This document shows positions 8,472 through 17,268 of a stretch of DNA of 64,000 nt, in pieces. Source of the DNA: Streptomyces sp. NBC_01233. GTDB taxonomy: Bacteria > Actinomycetota > Actinomycetes > Streptomycetales > Streptomycetaceae. Each line of letters starts with the position of its first letter. Position 1 is the stretch's first letter. The stretch spans positions 1,789,501-1,853,500 of the forward strand of contig NZ_CP108514.1 of the NCBI RefSeq assembly GCF_035989305.1, in the 5' to 3' direction. Under the pieces are notes generated by a model that made no database searches, was not told the DNA's origin, and worked only from the letters and a program-made list of their open reading frames with translations. The position numbers and the translations under genes were made by a program.

Positions 8472-9623
8472 CTACCCCCCGAACAGCACGTCCTGCGCCG
8501 CCTCCCGTGCGGCCAGGCGGGCTCCGGCCAGGACCGCCGGGTCGCCCAGGGTCGTGGCGCGGATCTCCGTCGGGACCGGGGTCAGCTTCGCCAGGCGGTG
8601 GGCGACCCGGGCCGCCAGGGCGGGGCCGCCCGCGCGGCCGAGTTCGCCCCCGAGGACCACGCAGCCGGGGTCCAGGATCGCCGCCGCGGCCGCCGCGCCC
8701 AGCGCGAGCCGCTCGGCCAGGGCTTCGAGGAACGCCTCGCCGGCGGCTCCCGCCACCGCTTCCTCCGCCGGGCCCGCGAAGCCGTGTGCGCGCGCGAGCG
8801 CGGTCACGCCGTCCCGGCCCGCCAGGGCGTGGAATCCGCCCCCGCAGTCGGCGGCCGAGGGCAGGACTCCGGTGCCCGGTACCGGGAGGAAGCCGATCTC
8901 GCCCGCCCCTCCCGACGCGCCCCGGCGCAGCCGGCCGTCGAGGACCACCGCCGCGCCCACCCCCGCGCCGAGCCACAGGAGTACGAAGGAGTCCAGGTCG
9001 CGGGCGACGCCCAGGCGTTGCTCGGCGAGGGCGGCGAGGTTGGTCTCGTTCTCGACCACCACCACGGCGGGCAGGGTCCGCTGCAGGGCGGTCACCAGGT
9101 CGCGGTGCCAGGCCGGCAGGCCGCTGGTGTCGCGGAGTTCGCCGGTGGCCGGGGTGACCAGGCCGGGGGCCCCGATGACGACGGTGTGCAGGGCCGCGGC
9201 GCCGGCCTCGTGTGCGGTGCGCAGCAGGGCCGCCACCGCGTCCTCGGGTGCGCCGACGGGCAGGGCGGCCTCGGCCAGGGGGTGGCCGAGCAGGTCGGTG
9301 ACGACGGCGGTGACCCGGTCCGTGCGGACGTCCAGGGCGGCCAGGTGGGCGCGGTTCGCGACGATCCCGTACAGCTTGGCGTTCGGGCCGCGCCGCTGTT
9401 CACCGGACTCCCCGACGACCTCGATCAGCCCGGCTCCGGTGAGCCGGTCGACGAGGTCGGCGACCGAGGGGCGGGAGAGACCGGTCATGGACTTGAGCTG
9501 GGTGGCCGTCAGCGGCCCTGACTCCTGGAGGAGTCGCAGGGCGAGGCGGTCGTTGATGGCCCGCGCCGTGCTGGGCGAGGCGGGGGACGGTACCGGGGCG
9601 GGGGCGGAAGTCACGGCGCCCAT
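8472..9623 (-). CDS. ROK-family transcriptional regulator
   Basis: 383 residues. An N-terminal winged helix-turn-helix (about 20-75, with TATQLKSMTGLSRPSVADLVDRLTGAGLI) precedes a sugar-kinase-like ROK domain (about 90-375). The ROK region has VENETNLAALAEQ and GAGVGAAVVLDGRLRRGASGGAGEIGFLPV. The zinc-binding CxCGxxGCxE that should follow is reduced to a single DCGGG, so metal binding is doubtful. It is divergent from an MFS transporter across a 55-base gap holding a perfect palindrome, its likely operator. Sugar or sugar-derivative sensing is inferred from the family. Confidence 0.92.
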   Translation of the reverse strand: MGAVTSAPAPVPSPASPSTARAINDRLALRLLQESGPLTATQLKSMTGLSRPSVADLVDRLTGAGLIEVVGESGEQRRGPNAKLYGIVANRAHLAALDVRTDRVTAVVTDLLGHPLAEAALPVGAPEDAVAALLRTAHEAGAAALHTVVIGAPGLVTPATGELRDTSGLPAWHRDLVTALQRTLPAVVVVENETNLAALAEQRLGVARDLDSFVLLWLGAGVGAAVVLDGRLRRGASGGAGEIGFLPVPGTGVLPSAADCGGGFHALAGRDGVTALARAHGFAGPAEEAVAGAAGEAFLEALAERLALGAAAAAAILDPGCVVLGGELGRAGGPALAARVAHRLAKLTPVPTEIRATTLGDPAVLAGARLAAREAAQDVLFGG

Positions 9624-9645
9624 CCTAGGGAGTCGAAGGCGTTAT

Positions 9646-9668
9646 CTATCAGGCAGGGTCCCTGATAG
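9646..9668. promoter_or_regulatory. Perfect palindromic operator between rok and MFS genes
   Basis: CTATCAGG (9646-9653), seven bases, CCTGATAG (9661-9668), set in unusually AT-rich sequence for this genome (TTAT before it, TTTATTTG after it). It ends 10 bases before the MFS start codon and is 22 bases from the rok start. It is probably bound by the ROK protein, blocking both promoters. Confidence 0.82.
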
Positions 9669-9678
9669 TTTATTTGCC

Positions 9679-10917
9679 ATGACCGGGGACACCGACCTCA
9701 GCCCGGCGCGCATGCGCCATGCCCGTTTCGCCATCGCCGCCGTCTTCTGCGCCCACGGCGCTGTCACCGGATCCTTCGCCACCCGCATCCCCTGGATCCA
9801 GGACCACGCCCAGCTCAGCGCGGGCACCCTGGGCCTCGCCCTCGCCTTCCCCGCCCTCGGCGCGGCGCTCGCGATGCCGCTGGCCGGGCGGATCAACCAC
9901 CGGTTCGGAGCCCGCGCCGCGCTGCGGGCGCTGCTGGCGCTGTGGACCCTCTCCCTGATCCTCCCGAGCCTCGCGGCGAACCTTCCCGCCCTCTGCTTCG
10001 CCCTCTTCGTCTACGGGGCCACCTCCGGCATGTCGGACGTGGCGATGAACGCGCTGGGCGTGGAGACCGAGAACCGGCTGCGCCGCTCGATCATGTCCTC
10101 GCTGCACGGCATGTGGAGCGTGGGCGCACTGCTCGGTTCGGCCGCCGGCATGGTCGCCGCACACAGCGGGGCCGACGCCCGCCTGCACCACCTGGTCGCC
10201 GCACTCGTCCTCACCGCGGCCGGGCTGGTCGCCGTACGGGGAGTGCTGGACCTCAGGAGCGACGCGGAGGCGCAGGCGCCGCCGCACTTCGCGCTGCCCC
10301 CGAAGTCCGCGCTGCTCATCGGGGCCATCGGGTTCTGCGCGGTCTTCGCCGAGGGTGCGAGCCTGGACTGGTCGGCGGTCTACCTGCGGGACGTGCTGCA
10401 CACGGACGCCGGCCTGGCGGCCGCCTCCACCACGGCCTTCGCGCTCACGATGGCCGTGGCCCGGCTCGCCGGGGACCGGGTGGTGGACCGGTTCGGGCCG
10501 GTGCGCACGGTCCGGGCGGGCGGCGTACTGGCCACCGCGGGCGGGCTGCTCGTGGTGCTGGTGCGGCATCCGGTGGCGGCCCTGGCCGGCTTCGGGATGA
10601 TCGGGCTCGGCATCGCGGTGGTGGTCCCGCTGGCCTTCGCGGCCGCGGCGCGCAGCGGGCCGGCCCCGGCGCAGGCCATCGCGGGCGTCGCGACGATCAC
10701 GTACACCTCGGGGCTGATCGCGCCGTCGGCGATCGGCGCGGTGGCCGACGCGAGCTCGCTGGTGGTGTCCTTCGGACTGGTCACGCTGCTGGCCTTCGCG
10801 CTGGTCGCGGGCGCCGCAGTACTGCGTCAGCGGCCGCCGGTGGGGCAGTCTGGGGGCGGGGCCGGCGAAAAGGCCGGTCCGGCCGATCGGGACGAACCCA
10901 TCGATATCCGGCCGTAA
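9679..10917 (+). CDS. MFS transporter (YbjJ/FucP-like)
   Basis: 412 residues with 12 hydrophobic segments. Family features include GAVTGSFATRIPWIQDHAQLSAGTLG in the first helices and a loop GRINHRFGARAALR after TM2. The motif MNALGVETENRLRRSIMSSLHGMWSVG is typical of the YbjJ/fucose-permease-like group. The ATG at 9679 has no visible ribosome site, and the operator is only 10 bases upstream. The message may be leaderless, or translation may begin at the ATG at 9709. Substrate unknown; paired with the ROK regulator it probably moves a sugar or a small metabolite. Confidence 0.9.
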   Translation: MTGDTDLSPARMRHARFAIAAVFCAHGAVTGSFATRIPWIQDHAQLSAGTLGLALAFPALGAALAMPLAGRINHRFGARAALRALLALWTLSLILPSLAANLPALCFALFVYGATSGMSDVAMNALGVETENRLRRSIMSSLHGMWSVGALLGSAAGMVAAHSGADARLHHLVAALVLTAAGLVAVRGVLDLRSDAEAQAPPHFALPPKSALLIGAIGFCAVFAEGASLDWSAVYLRDVLHTDAGLAAASTTAFALTMAVARLAGDRVVDRFGPVRTVRAGGVLATAGGLLVVLVRHPVAALAGFGMIGLGIAVVVPLAFAAAARSGPAPAQAIAGVATITYTSGLIAPSAIGAVADASSLVVSFGLVTLLAFALVAGAAVLRQRPPVGQSGGGAGEKAGPADRDEPIDIRP

Positions 10918-10920
10918 TAT

Positions 10921-10964
10921 GTCGACTGGCCGCAGCGGCACGATCCGTGCGCTGCGGCCTCGAC
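10921..10964 (+). terminator. Strong hairpin between MFS and uracil permease genes
   Basis: GTCGA..GGCCGCAGCG-GCACG / CGTGC-GCTGCGGCC..TCGAC forms a long stem with one bulged base, directly after the MFS stop and about 47 bases before the permease start. Most likely the MFS terminator. It could also be a leader structure for the permease. Confidence 0.65.
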
Positions 10965-11010
10965 GTGTGAGCGGCCGGCGCTGTGGCCGTCCGGAGAAGA
11001 GGAGTGGAAC

Positions 11011-12393
11011 ATGGGCCTCGGCGTGGGCTGGACCCTGCACGGAGACGGGCGGACCCCCGCCCCCGGCGCGGTGGTACGGCCACAGGAGCGGCTGTCGTGG
11101 CCGCGGACCGCCGGGCTCGGCGCCCAGCACGTCGTGGCGATGTTCGGCGCGAGCTTCGTCGCACCGGTCCTGATGGGCCTGGACCCGAACCTGGCCATCA
11201 TGATGTCCGGCGTCGCGACGGTGATCTTCCTCCTCGCGACGCGCGGCCGGGTCCCCTCCTACCTGGGCTGCTCGCTGTCCTTCGTCGGCGTCGCGGCGGC
11301 GATCCGGGCCTCGGGCGGGGACAGCGCGGTCGTCACCGGTGCGATCTTCGTCGTCGGCGTGGCCCTCTTCCTGGCCGGTCTGGCCGTCCAGCGTTTCGGG
11401 GCCCGCGTCATCCACACGGCGATGCCGCCGGTGGTGACGGGCGCGGTGGTGATGCTGATCGGCTTCAACCTGGCGCCGGTGACGGCCTCGACGTACTGGC
11501 CGCAGGACCAGTGGACGGCGCTGCTGACCATGCTCGTCACCGGGGCGGCCGTGGTCTGCCTGCGCGGTTTCTGGTCACGCATCGCGATCTTCCTCGGGCT
11601 GCTCTTCGGGTACGCGCTCTCCTGGATCCTCGACCGGATCTTCGGCAAGATCCACTCGACCGCGGGCGGGCCGGAGGCCGTGGACCACTGGCGCCTGGAC
11701 CTCTCCGGCGTCGGCAAGGCCGACTGGATCGGCCTGCCCGCCTTCCACGCCCCGCAGTTCGAGTGGTCGGCGATCCTGATCGCCCTGCCCGTCGTGATCG
11801 CGCTGATCGCCGAGAACGCCGGACACATCAAGGCCGTCGGCGAGATGACCGGCGACCCCCTCGACGACAAGCTCGGCACGGCCATCGCGGCGGACGGCGC
11901 CGCGTCCATGCTGTCCACCGCGGTCGGCGGACCGGCGAACACCACGTACTCCGAGAACATCGGCGTCATGGCGGCGACCCGGGTGTACTCCACGGCGGCG
12001 TACTGGGCGGCGGCCGGCTTCGCGCTCCTCTTCGGGCTGTGCCCCAAGTTCGGCGCGATCGTCGCCGCGATCCCGGGCGGGGTGCTCGGCGGGATCACCG
12101 TGATCCTGTACGGGATGATCGGCCTGCTGGGCGCCCAGATCTGGATCAGCGGCGGGGTGGACCTGCGCAACCCGCTGAACCTGGTGCCGGCCGCGGCGGG
12201 CATCATCATCGGCATCGGCGGCGTGCGGCTCCAGATCACCGACACCTTCGAGCTGGGCGGCATCGCACTGGGCACGATCGTGGTGATCACGGGCTACCAC
12301 GCGCTGCGCTACCTCGCCCCCGCACACCTGAAGCAGCAGGAGCCCCTGCTCGACGAGGGCACCTCCGACTACGACGACTCCGCGGGGGCGTAG
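11011..12393 (+). CDS. uraA: Uracil/xanthine permease (NCS2 family)
   Basis: 460 residues, about 14 transmembrane segments. Signature segments of nucleobase-cation symporter 2 proteins are visible: LGAQHVVAMFGASFVAPVLMG near the N-terminus, LIAENAGHIKAVGEMTG (about 268-284) with the substrate-binding Glu, and the GGPANTTYSENIGVMAATRV motif (about 307-326). It imports uracil, or possibly another pyrimidine or purine base, with protons. The ribosome site GAGGAG is 8 bases upstream of the ATG. Subfamily is assigned as uracil by overall resemblance, not by a decisive residue. Confidence 0.92.
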   Translation: MGLGVGWTLHGDGRTPAPGAVVRPQERLSWPRTAGLGAQHVVAMFGASFVAPVLMGLDPNLAIMMSGVATVIFLLATRGRVPSYLGCSLSFVGVAAAIRASGGDSAVVTGAIFVVGVALFLAGLAVQRFGARVIHTAMPPVVTGAVVMLIGFNLAPVTASTYWPQDQWTALLTMLVTGAAVVCLRGFWSRIAIFLGLLFGYALSWILDRIFGKIHSTAGGPEAVDHWRLDLSGVGKADWIGLPAFHAPQFEWSAILIALPVVIALIAENAGHIKAVGEMTGDPLDDKLGTAIAADGAASMLSTAVGGPANTTYSENIGVMAATRVYSTAAYWAAAGFALLFGLCPKFGAIVAAIPGGVLGGITVILYGMIGLLGAQIWISGGVDLRNPLNLVPAAAGIIIGIGGVRLQITDTFELGGIALGTIVVITGYHALRYLAPAHLKQQEPLLDEGTSDYDDSAGA

Positions 12394-12483
12394 GACAAGC
12401 CCCGTTGACGGGTTTCGCCCGAATCGGGGAAGCGTACGGCCAAGTTCCCCGGTTCCGCGGCGGCGCCTGCGACTCTGCCTCCC

Positions 12484-13161
12484 ATGGAAGCGGTGCTGGC
12501 GCGGATGCGCGCCCTGGACGAGCGGCTGCCGCCGCAGGACGGTGTCGCCGTCTTCAACCGGGTCTACCTGACGGTGACGGAGACCCTGCACCGGCGGATC
12601 GAGCACGGGGGGTTCCCCGCGCCGCGCAGGGCGCAGACCCTCAGCGTGCGGTTCGCGGAGCGGTACCTGACGGCGGTGGAGGCGGACCGGGCCCCGGCCT
12701 GCTGGCGCCCCCTCCTCCAGTACCGGCGCCACCCCGGGATCCGCCCGCTCCAGCACGCGCTGGCCGGGATCAACGCGCACATCGGCCACGACCTGGCGGT
12801 GGCGGTGGTGTCCTCATGCCGCGCCCTGGACTGCGAACCGTCCGCCCTCGAAGCCGACTTCGACCGGGTCGGCGACACCCTGGTCTCCCTGGAGGAACGC
12901 ATCCGGGAGGACCTGATGCCGGGCCCGGACCTCCTGGAGGTCGCCGACCCGCTGACCCATCTGGTCGGCTCGTGGAGCCTGGACCGCGCCCGCGCGGCCG
13001 CCTGGGCGGCGGCCCGCCTGCTCTGGACACTGCGCCGCTCCCCCGAACTGGCCGAGGAGTTCACGAAGTCCCTGGACGCCGGCGTCGGCCTGGTCGGCCG
13101 CTGCCTGCTGACTCCCGTCAGGACGCCCTCCGAAGCGGGCCGGTCCCCGAGCCGGGCCTGA
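12484..13161 (+). CDS. DUF5995-family protein
   Basis: 225 residues, mostly alpha-helical, cytoplasmic by composition. It resembles the actinobacterial DUF5995 family: NRVYLTVTETLHRRIEHG, a central PLLQYRRHPGIRPLQHALAGINAHIGHDLAVAVV and a late GSWSLDRARAAAWAAARLLW. Histidines in NAHIGHDLA could bind metal, but I know of no assigned reaction. It stands alone after the permease; no clear ribosome site precedes the ATG. Confidence 0.75.
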   Translation: MEAVLARMRALDERLPPQDGVAVFNRVYLTVTETLHRRIEHGGFPAPRRAQTLSVRFAERYLTAVEADRAPACWRPLLQYRRHPGIRPLQHALAGINAHIGHDLAVAVVSSCRALDCEPSALEADFDRVGDTLVSLEERIREDLMPGPDLLEVADPLTHLVGSWSLDRARAAAWAAARLLWTLRRSPELAEEFTKSLDAGVGLVGRCLLTPVRTPSEAGRSPSRA

Positions 13162-13207
13162 CCCGCCGCCCCGGCACGATCGGCAGGACACCCCCTAGGC
13201 TCGCGCG

Positions 13208-13789
13208 ATGGCCAGTTTCACCACGCACCGCCTCCGGGCGCACGACCCCGCGCGTTCGCCGGCGCTCCGCTTCGCCGCGCTGTGCACGTGCCTCGCCGAG
13301 TTCGCCCCGTACGGGTTCCGCGCGACCTACCACCACCTGTGCCACAGCGCGGGGATCCCGCCCGAACCGGAGCAGGACCCGGAGGCGGTGGTGCGGGCCG
13401 TCGAGGAACTGCACGCGGCGCGGGAGGTCTGGTTCGCCGCGTTCCGGGCCTGGAAGGGAGCGCGCCGGGTGCAGAAGCTCGCCGGGGTACGGGTCCCGGA
13501 GCCGCCCGAGCCGCGCCGCATGCTGTGGTGCCCCGACCCGGGCTTCCACCCCGCTGAACCGCTCGCAGCGGTGATGCCGCGCATCCTGCGCGCCCCTCCG
13601 GGAGCCCTGTCGCACTGCCCGGTCTGTCCGGAGGGCCGGGTCACGGTGCCCTGGCACGACGGGACCCTGGTCCACCGGCTCTGCGCGGGCTGCGGGGTGA
13701 GCCTCTCCAGCCGGCCGGGCCCCCACGATGCCCGCATCGCCGCCGACCGGGCGGAGCGGTGGCGGCTGGTCTGGAGACGGCGGGCATGA
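13208..13789 (+). CDS. Hypothetical protein with C-terminal Cys4 zinc ribbon
   Basis: 193 residues, not recognised. The C-terminal third has CPVC (about 142-145) and CAGC (about 165-168), the spacing of a zinc ribbon. The N-terminal part contains a helical stretch with YHHLCH. It ends a short plus-strand run; a large hairpin follows, shared with the convergent davB gene. Codon use looks normal for the genome. Confidence 0.65.
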   Translation: MASFTTHRLRAHDPARSPALRFAALCTCLAEFAPYGFRATYHHLCHSAGIPPEPEQDPEAVVRAVEELHAAREVWFAAFRAWKGARRVQKLAGVRVPEPPEPRRMLWCPDPGFHPAEPLAAVMPRILRAPPGALSHCPVCPEGRVTVPWHDGTLVHRLCAGCGVSLSSRPGPHDARIAADRAERWRLVWRRRA

Positions 13790-13791
13790 GA

Positions 13792-13837
13792 ACGGGCCGC
13801 CGCCCCGCGTGCTGACGTTCGCGGGGCGGCGGCCCGT
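13792..13837. terminator. Bidirectional terminator between convergent genes
   Basis: Perfect 18-base-pair inverted repeat ACGGGCCGCCGCCCCGCG / CGCGGGGCGGCGGCCCGT with a 10-base loop (13810-13819), between the stop codons of the zinc-ribbon gene and davB. Confidence 0.88.
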
Positions 13838-13856
13838 GATCAGGGGCCGGGAGGGG

Positions 13857-15554
13857 TCAGTCCTCCGGGAGTTCGACCGGGGCGATTTCGTCGTAGACGT
13901 CGCCCGGGCCCGGGTTGGTGGCGTCCGTGGAGCCGCCGAGGTGGTGCATGACGCCCCAGACGGCGTTGAGGGCGGTCTGGACCGCGCCCTCGGCCCAGCC
14001 GGCCGTCCAGGAGATGTCGTCGCCCGCGAGGAAGATGCCGCGCTTGTCCTCGGGGAGGCGGTCCTGCATGAAGTGGGTGAACAGGCGGCGCTGGTAGCGG
14101 TAGTGGCCCGGGAGGTTGGCCTTGAACGCGCCCATGAAGTAGGGCTCGTTCTCCCAGGACACGGTGACCGGGTTGCCGATGACGTGGCGGCGGATGTCGA
14201 CCTTCGGGTAGATCTCGCCGAGGGACTTCAGCATGACCTCCATCCGCTCGTTCGCGGACAGCGGCAGCCACTTCAGGCTGTCGTCGCACCAGGTGTACGA
14301 GAGGCAGATGACAGCGGGCTTGTCCGGGCCGTTGTCCAGGAGGTACGTGCCGCGGGTCATGCGGTCCGTGAGGGTCATCGACATGACGTCGCGGCCGGTC
14401 TCTTCGTCCTTGTCGAGCCAGAAGGGGCGGTCGACGGGGACGAAGAGCTTCGAGCTCTCCATGTAGTGGGTGCGCTCGATCGCCGTCCAGTGGTCGATCG
14501 GGAAGAGCGTGTCGTCGCACTCGATTTTCGACAGCAGCATCCAGGACTGGGCCGTGAAGATCGCGGCGCGGTACGTGCGGATGTCGCCGGAGGAGTCGGT
14601 GACCGTGATGCGGTTGCCGGCCGTGCGGTGCAGGCGGGTCACCGCCGGGCGCGGGGTGCCGTCGTGCAGGGTGGACAGGGACGTGCCCTGGGCCCAGTGC
14701 ACGATCTTCTCGGGCTCGCGCTCCCACAGGCGCAGCGGCAGCTGCTGCGAGCCGCCCACGATGCCGCGGTGGTGGTCGTCGGCCTCGGTGTAGACGACGC
14801 GCAGGATCTCCAGGATGGAGTTCGGGAAGTCGGTGTCCCAGCCGCCGGTGCCGAAGCCGACCTGGCCGAAGATCTCGCGCTTGCGGAAGGACTGGAAGGC
14901 CTCGGACTTGCAGAGGAAGCCGTAGAAGGTCTCGTCGTCGAGCTTCTCGACGAGCTTGGCCCAGATCTCGCGGATGCGCGGGACGTCCCGCTCGCGCATC
15001 GCGGTGTTCATGTCGGAGAAGTCGGCGCCCTCGTCGAGGCAGGCGTTCCACGCGGCGGCGACGTCGCGGTAGACCTGCGGGAGGTCGGCGATGGTCTCGG
15101 CGTAGTGGGTCTCGCCCTTGAGGTCCACGACCGTCGAGGGGGTGGCCTCGGCGAGCGGGTTCGGGAAGGGCTCGGTGACCAGGCCGACGAGGTCGATGTA
15201 GTGCTGCAGGGCCGTGGAGGACGGCGGGAAGCGCATGGCGCCCATCTCCGCGGTCAGTTCCTCGGTGCCGGCGCCCTCGAAGCCGACGGTGCGCAGCCGG
15301 CCGCCGATCTGGTCGGCCTCGTAGACGACGGGCTTGAGGCCCATCTTCATCAGCTCGTAGGCCGAGATGATGCCGGACAGACCGCCGCCGATGACGGCGA
15401 CCTCGGTGCCGAGTTCGGTCGCGGGTATCTGGCCGAGCCCCGCCGGGTGGGCGAGGAAGTCGTCGTAGGCGTACGGGAAGTCCGGGCCGAACATGGTGAT
15501 CGGCGGCTGTCCGTCGCTGTGCGGGACGGCGGTGGTGGGCACCGTGGACGTCAT
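13857..15554 (-). CDS. davB: L-lysine 2-monooxygenase-like flavoprotein (DavB type)
   Basis: 565 residues. Rossmann FAD motif VAVIGGGLSGIISAYELMK (about 51-69), followed by VVYEADQIGGRLR, and a C-terminal FAD/active-site segment GIFLAGDDISWTAGWAEGAVQTALNAVWG. From memory it aligns nearly end to end with Pseudomonas DavB: ITMFGPDFPYAYDDFLAHPAG at the start, FGQVGFGTGGWDTDFPNS in the middle, DNPGPGD-type ending. DavB oxidises lysine to 5-aminovaleramide with release of CO2. The next gene upstream encodes the matching amidase, 40 bases away, which supports lysine rather than another amine as substrate. Ribosome site AAGGAG. Confidence 0.87.
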   Translation of the reverse strand: MTSTVPTTAVPHSDGQPPITMFGPDFPYAYDDFLAHPAGLGQIPATELGTEVAVIGGGLSGIISAYELMKMGLKPVVYEADQIGGRLRTVGFEGAGTEELTAEMGAMRFPPSSTALQHYIDLVGLVTEPFPNPLAEATPSTVVDLKGETHYAETIADLPQVYRDVAAAWNACLDEGADFSDMNTAMRERDVPRIREIWAKLVEKLDDETFYGFLCKSEAFQSFRKREIFGQVGFGTGGWDTDFPNSILEILRVVYTEADDHHRGIVGGSQQLPLRLWEREPEKIVHWAQGTSLSTLHDGTPRPAVTRLHRTAGNRITVTDSSGDIRTYRAAIFTAQSWMLLSKIECDDTLFPIDHWTAIERTHYMESSKLFVPVDRPFWLDKDEETGRDVMSMTLTDRMTRGTYLLDNGPDKPAVICLSYTWCDDSLKWLPLSANERMEVMLKSLGEIYPKVDIRRHVIGNPVTVSWENEPYFMGAFKANLPGHYRYQRRLFTHFMQDRLPEDKRGIFLAGDDISWTAGWAEGAVQTALNAVWGVMHHLGGSTDATNPGPGDVYDEIAPVELPED

Positions 15555-15594
15555 GGGGGTACGTCTCCTTGCGGCAGGGCTGGGGGAAGGGGGC

Positions 15595-16395
15595 TTAGAC
15601 GAGGGAGGCGTAGAGCCCGGGGCGGCGGTCGCGCAGGTAGGGGTTGTTCTCGCGCGACGCGGCCAGCAGCTCGGGGTCGGCCTCGCCGAACACCAGCTCC
15701 TCGCCGCGGCCGGCCCGGGTCCGGGTGACCCCGTCGGGGCTCGCCAGGCAGCTGAGTCCGACGAACTCGAACTCGCCTTCCGGGCCGGTGCGGTTGACGT
15801 ACGCGATGTACATCTGGTTCTCGAAGGCCCGTACGGGGACGAGCTGTTCGGCGACGAACTGGAACGGGTGCATCTGCGCGGTCGGCACCAGGAGGAGGTC
15901 GGTGCCGGCGAGCGCGTGCGCCCGGACGTTCTCGGGGAACTCCACGTCGTAGCAGATCATGATGCCGATGCGGAGGCCGTCGAGGTCCGCCTGGACGACG
16001 GGGGTGTCGCCGAGGGTGAAGGCGTCCTGTTCGAAGCAGCCGAAGAGGTGGGTCTTGCGGTAGTTCGCGAGCCGCACCCCGTCGGGGCCGATGAGCTGTG
16101 CCGCGTTGTAGACGGCGTCGTCCGCCCGCTCCGGGTAGCCGTACAGGACGGCGATGCCGTGGCGGCGGGCGATCTCGCCGATGGCGACGGCGGACGGGCC
16201 GTCGGCCGGTTCGGCGAGCCCGGGGATGTCCTGGAGGTCCAGCGCGTAGCCGGTCAGGAACATCTCCGAGGTGACGAGGAGCCCGGACCCGCCCTGTGCG
16301 GCGTGCGCCGCCGCCTCGTCGAGCGCCTTGAGGTTCCGGGCGGTGTCGCCGAGAACTCCGGAGCTCTGGAGGAGGGCGGTGCGCAGCGCAGGCAT
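15595..16395 (-). CDS. davA: 5-aminovaleramide amidase-like nitrilase (DavA type)
   Basis: 266 residues, nitrilase superfamily. Catalytic triad visible as Glu44 (TSEMFLTGY), Lys (NYRKTHLFG, about 115) and Cys (ICYDVEFPEN, about 149). These blocks match Pseudomonas DavA, which hydrolyses 5-aminovaleramide to 5-aminovalerate and ammonia. First gene of a two-gene operon with davB. The upstream region carries four CGTTGC motifs also seen before the lysine-type permease. Other small amides remain possible. Confidence 0.85.
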   Translation of the reverse strand: MPALRTALLQSSGVLGDTARNLKALDEAAAHAAQGGSGLLVTSEMFLTGYALDLQDIPGLAEPADGPSAVAIGEIARRHGIAVLYGYPERADDAVYNAAQLIGPDGVRLANYRKTHLFGCFEQDAFTLGDTPVVQADLDGLRIGIMICYDVEFPENVRAHALAGTDLLLVPTAQMHPFQFVAEQLVPVRAFENQMYIAYVNRTGPEGEFEFVGLSCLASPDGVTRTRAGRGEELVFGEADPELLAASRENNPYLRDRRPGLYASLV

Positions 16396-16445
16396 GGGCT
16401 ACCTCTGTGACAGGAGGGGTGGGGTCATACGAAGGTACGTTCGCG

Positions 16446-16529
16446 CGTTGCACCCGGACAAGCCGTGACCGTTGCGCTGCGCGCATCGATTCGTTGCGTG
16501 TTCCGCGACGGGTGCGGCGATTCGTTGCG
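16446..16529 (-). promoter_or_regulatory. CGTTGC motif cluster upstream of davAB
   Basis: CGTTGC occurs at 16446, 16470, 16492 and 16522. The last two are within the exact 12-base repeat CGATTCGTTGCG (16487-16498 and 16518-16529), 31 bases apart. Similar ATCGTTGCG and TGTTGCG elements lie before the permease gene next to an Lrp-family regulator, so these are candidate binding sites of that regulator. Confidence 0.6.
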
Positions 16530-16594
16530 CGGGACCCCCAGAGGCTCCCGGGGAACCCCTGAGGACCGCCGCGGACCCCCTCGGCGGGCCCCTC

Positions 16595-16990
16595 CTACGA
16601 GGCCTTGTGGAAGGCCGGGTGGCCGGCCGGGAAGTGCAGGTCGTCGAGGATGTCGGGGGTGTGGTCGGAGACGATGCGGCCGCTCCAGGTGTCGACGAGG
16701 GCCGGGACGGTCAGGGTGCCGTCGAAGTGGTGGCCGGCGGCCTCGTACGCGAGGCGCAGCGCGGTGTGATCGCCCGCTTCGGGGCCGCAGCCCGTCCCGG
16801 TGTCGACGAGGGTGCCGGTTTCGACGACGGTGTCGGTGCCGGTTCCGAGGACCGTGGTGGCGACGGAGTCCTCGATGCCCAGCAGGGCGAGGGCGGCGGC
16901 CACCCGCCGGGAGCGCGGACAGTCGGCGCGGAGGTAGAGGCGGTAGCGGTGCGGGACGGGGGAGAAACCGGCCCCGATGCGGCCGCGCGG
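16595..16990 (-). pseudogene. GST-N/glutathionyl-hydroquinone reductase-like protein, 5' end lost
   Basis: The frame encodes a thioredoxin-fold segment of the family found as short single-domain proteins in Streptomyces: RIGAGF..VPHRYRLYLRADCPRSRRVAAALALLG, then LRLAYEAAGHHFDGTLTVPALVD and GRIVSDHTPDILDDL. The family's CPxx active-site position is present as ADCPRS. No start codon with a ribosome site exists near the expected N-terminus. The only upstream start in frame (GTG at 17068) would translate the antisense of the adjacent GNAT remnant. The first ten or so codons therefore seem to have been removed by the deletion that also cut the GNAT gene. It might still be expressed from the GTG. 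Confidence 0.6.
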
Positions 16991-17176
16991 GGCGGGGGCC
17001 GGGCCGGCCGGCTGACCCGTGCGGTCGTGGCGGCGGTGCGGGAGCGCGGGGACAGCCCGTTCCTGCACGCGGCGGCGGCGAACACCGGCGCCGTCCGGCT
17101 GTACGAGTCGATGGGCTTCACGCCGCGCCGCCGCCCGCTCTTCCTGGGCCTGCGCACACCGGCCCGGGTGGCCTGA
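16985..17176 (+). pseudogene. C-terminal remnant of a GNAT acetyltransferase
   Basis: About 60 codons encode GRLTRAVVAAVRERGDSPFLHAAAANTGAVRLYESMGF, the acetyl-CoA binding and C-terminal half of an FR47-type GNAT N-acetyltransferase, ending in a normal stop. The N-terminal half is absent: upstream sequence in this frame is the antisense of the GST-like gene. It marks one side of a head-to-head deletion junction near 16985-16992. Confidence 0.75.
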
Positions 17177-17268
17177 TCCGGAGGGCGCCCGGCCGCGTAC
17201 CGGGCGTGGCGGTGTTTCAAGGGGCGGCGAGCGGTCACACGCGGGACATCCCGAAGAAAGGAACCGTC

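Noticed and set aside
13857..16395. Tryptophan monooxygenase plus indoleacetamide hydrolase (auxin route)
   Set aside because: The hydrolase is a nitrilase-superfamily protein rather than an amidase-signature enzyme, and both proteins resemble DavB and DavA much more closely.
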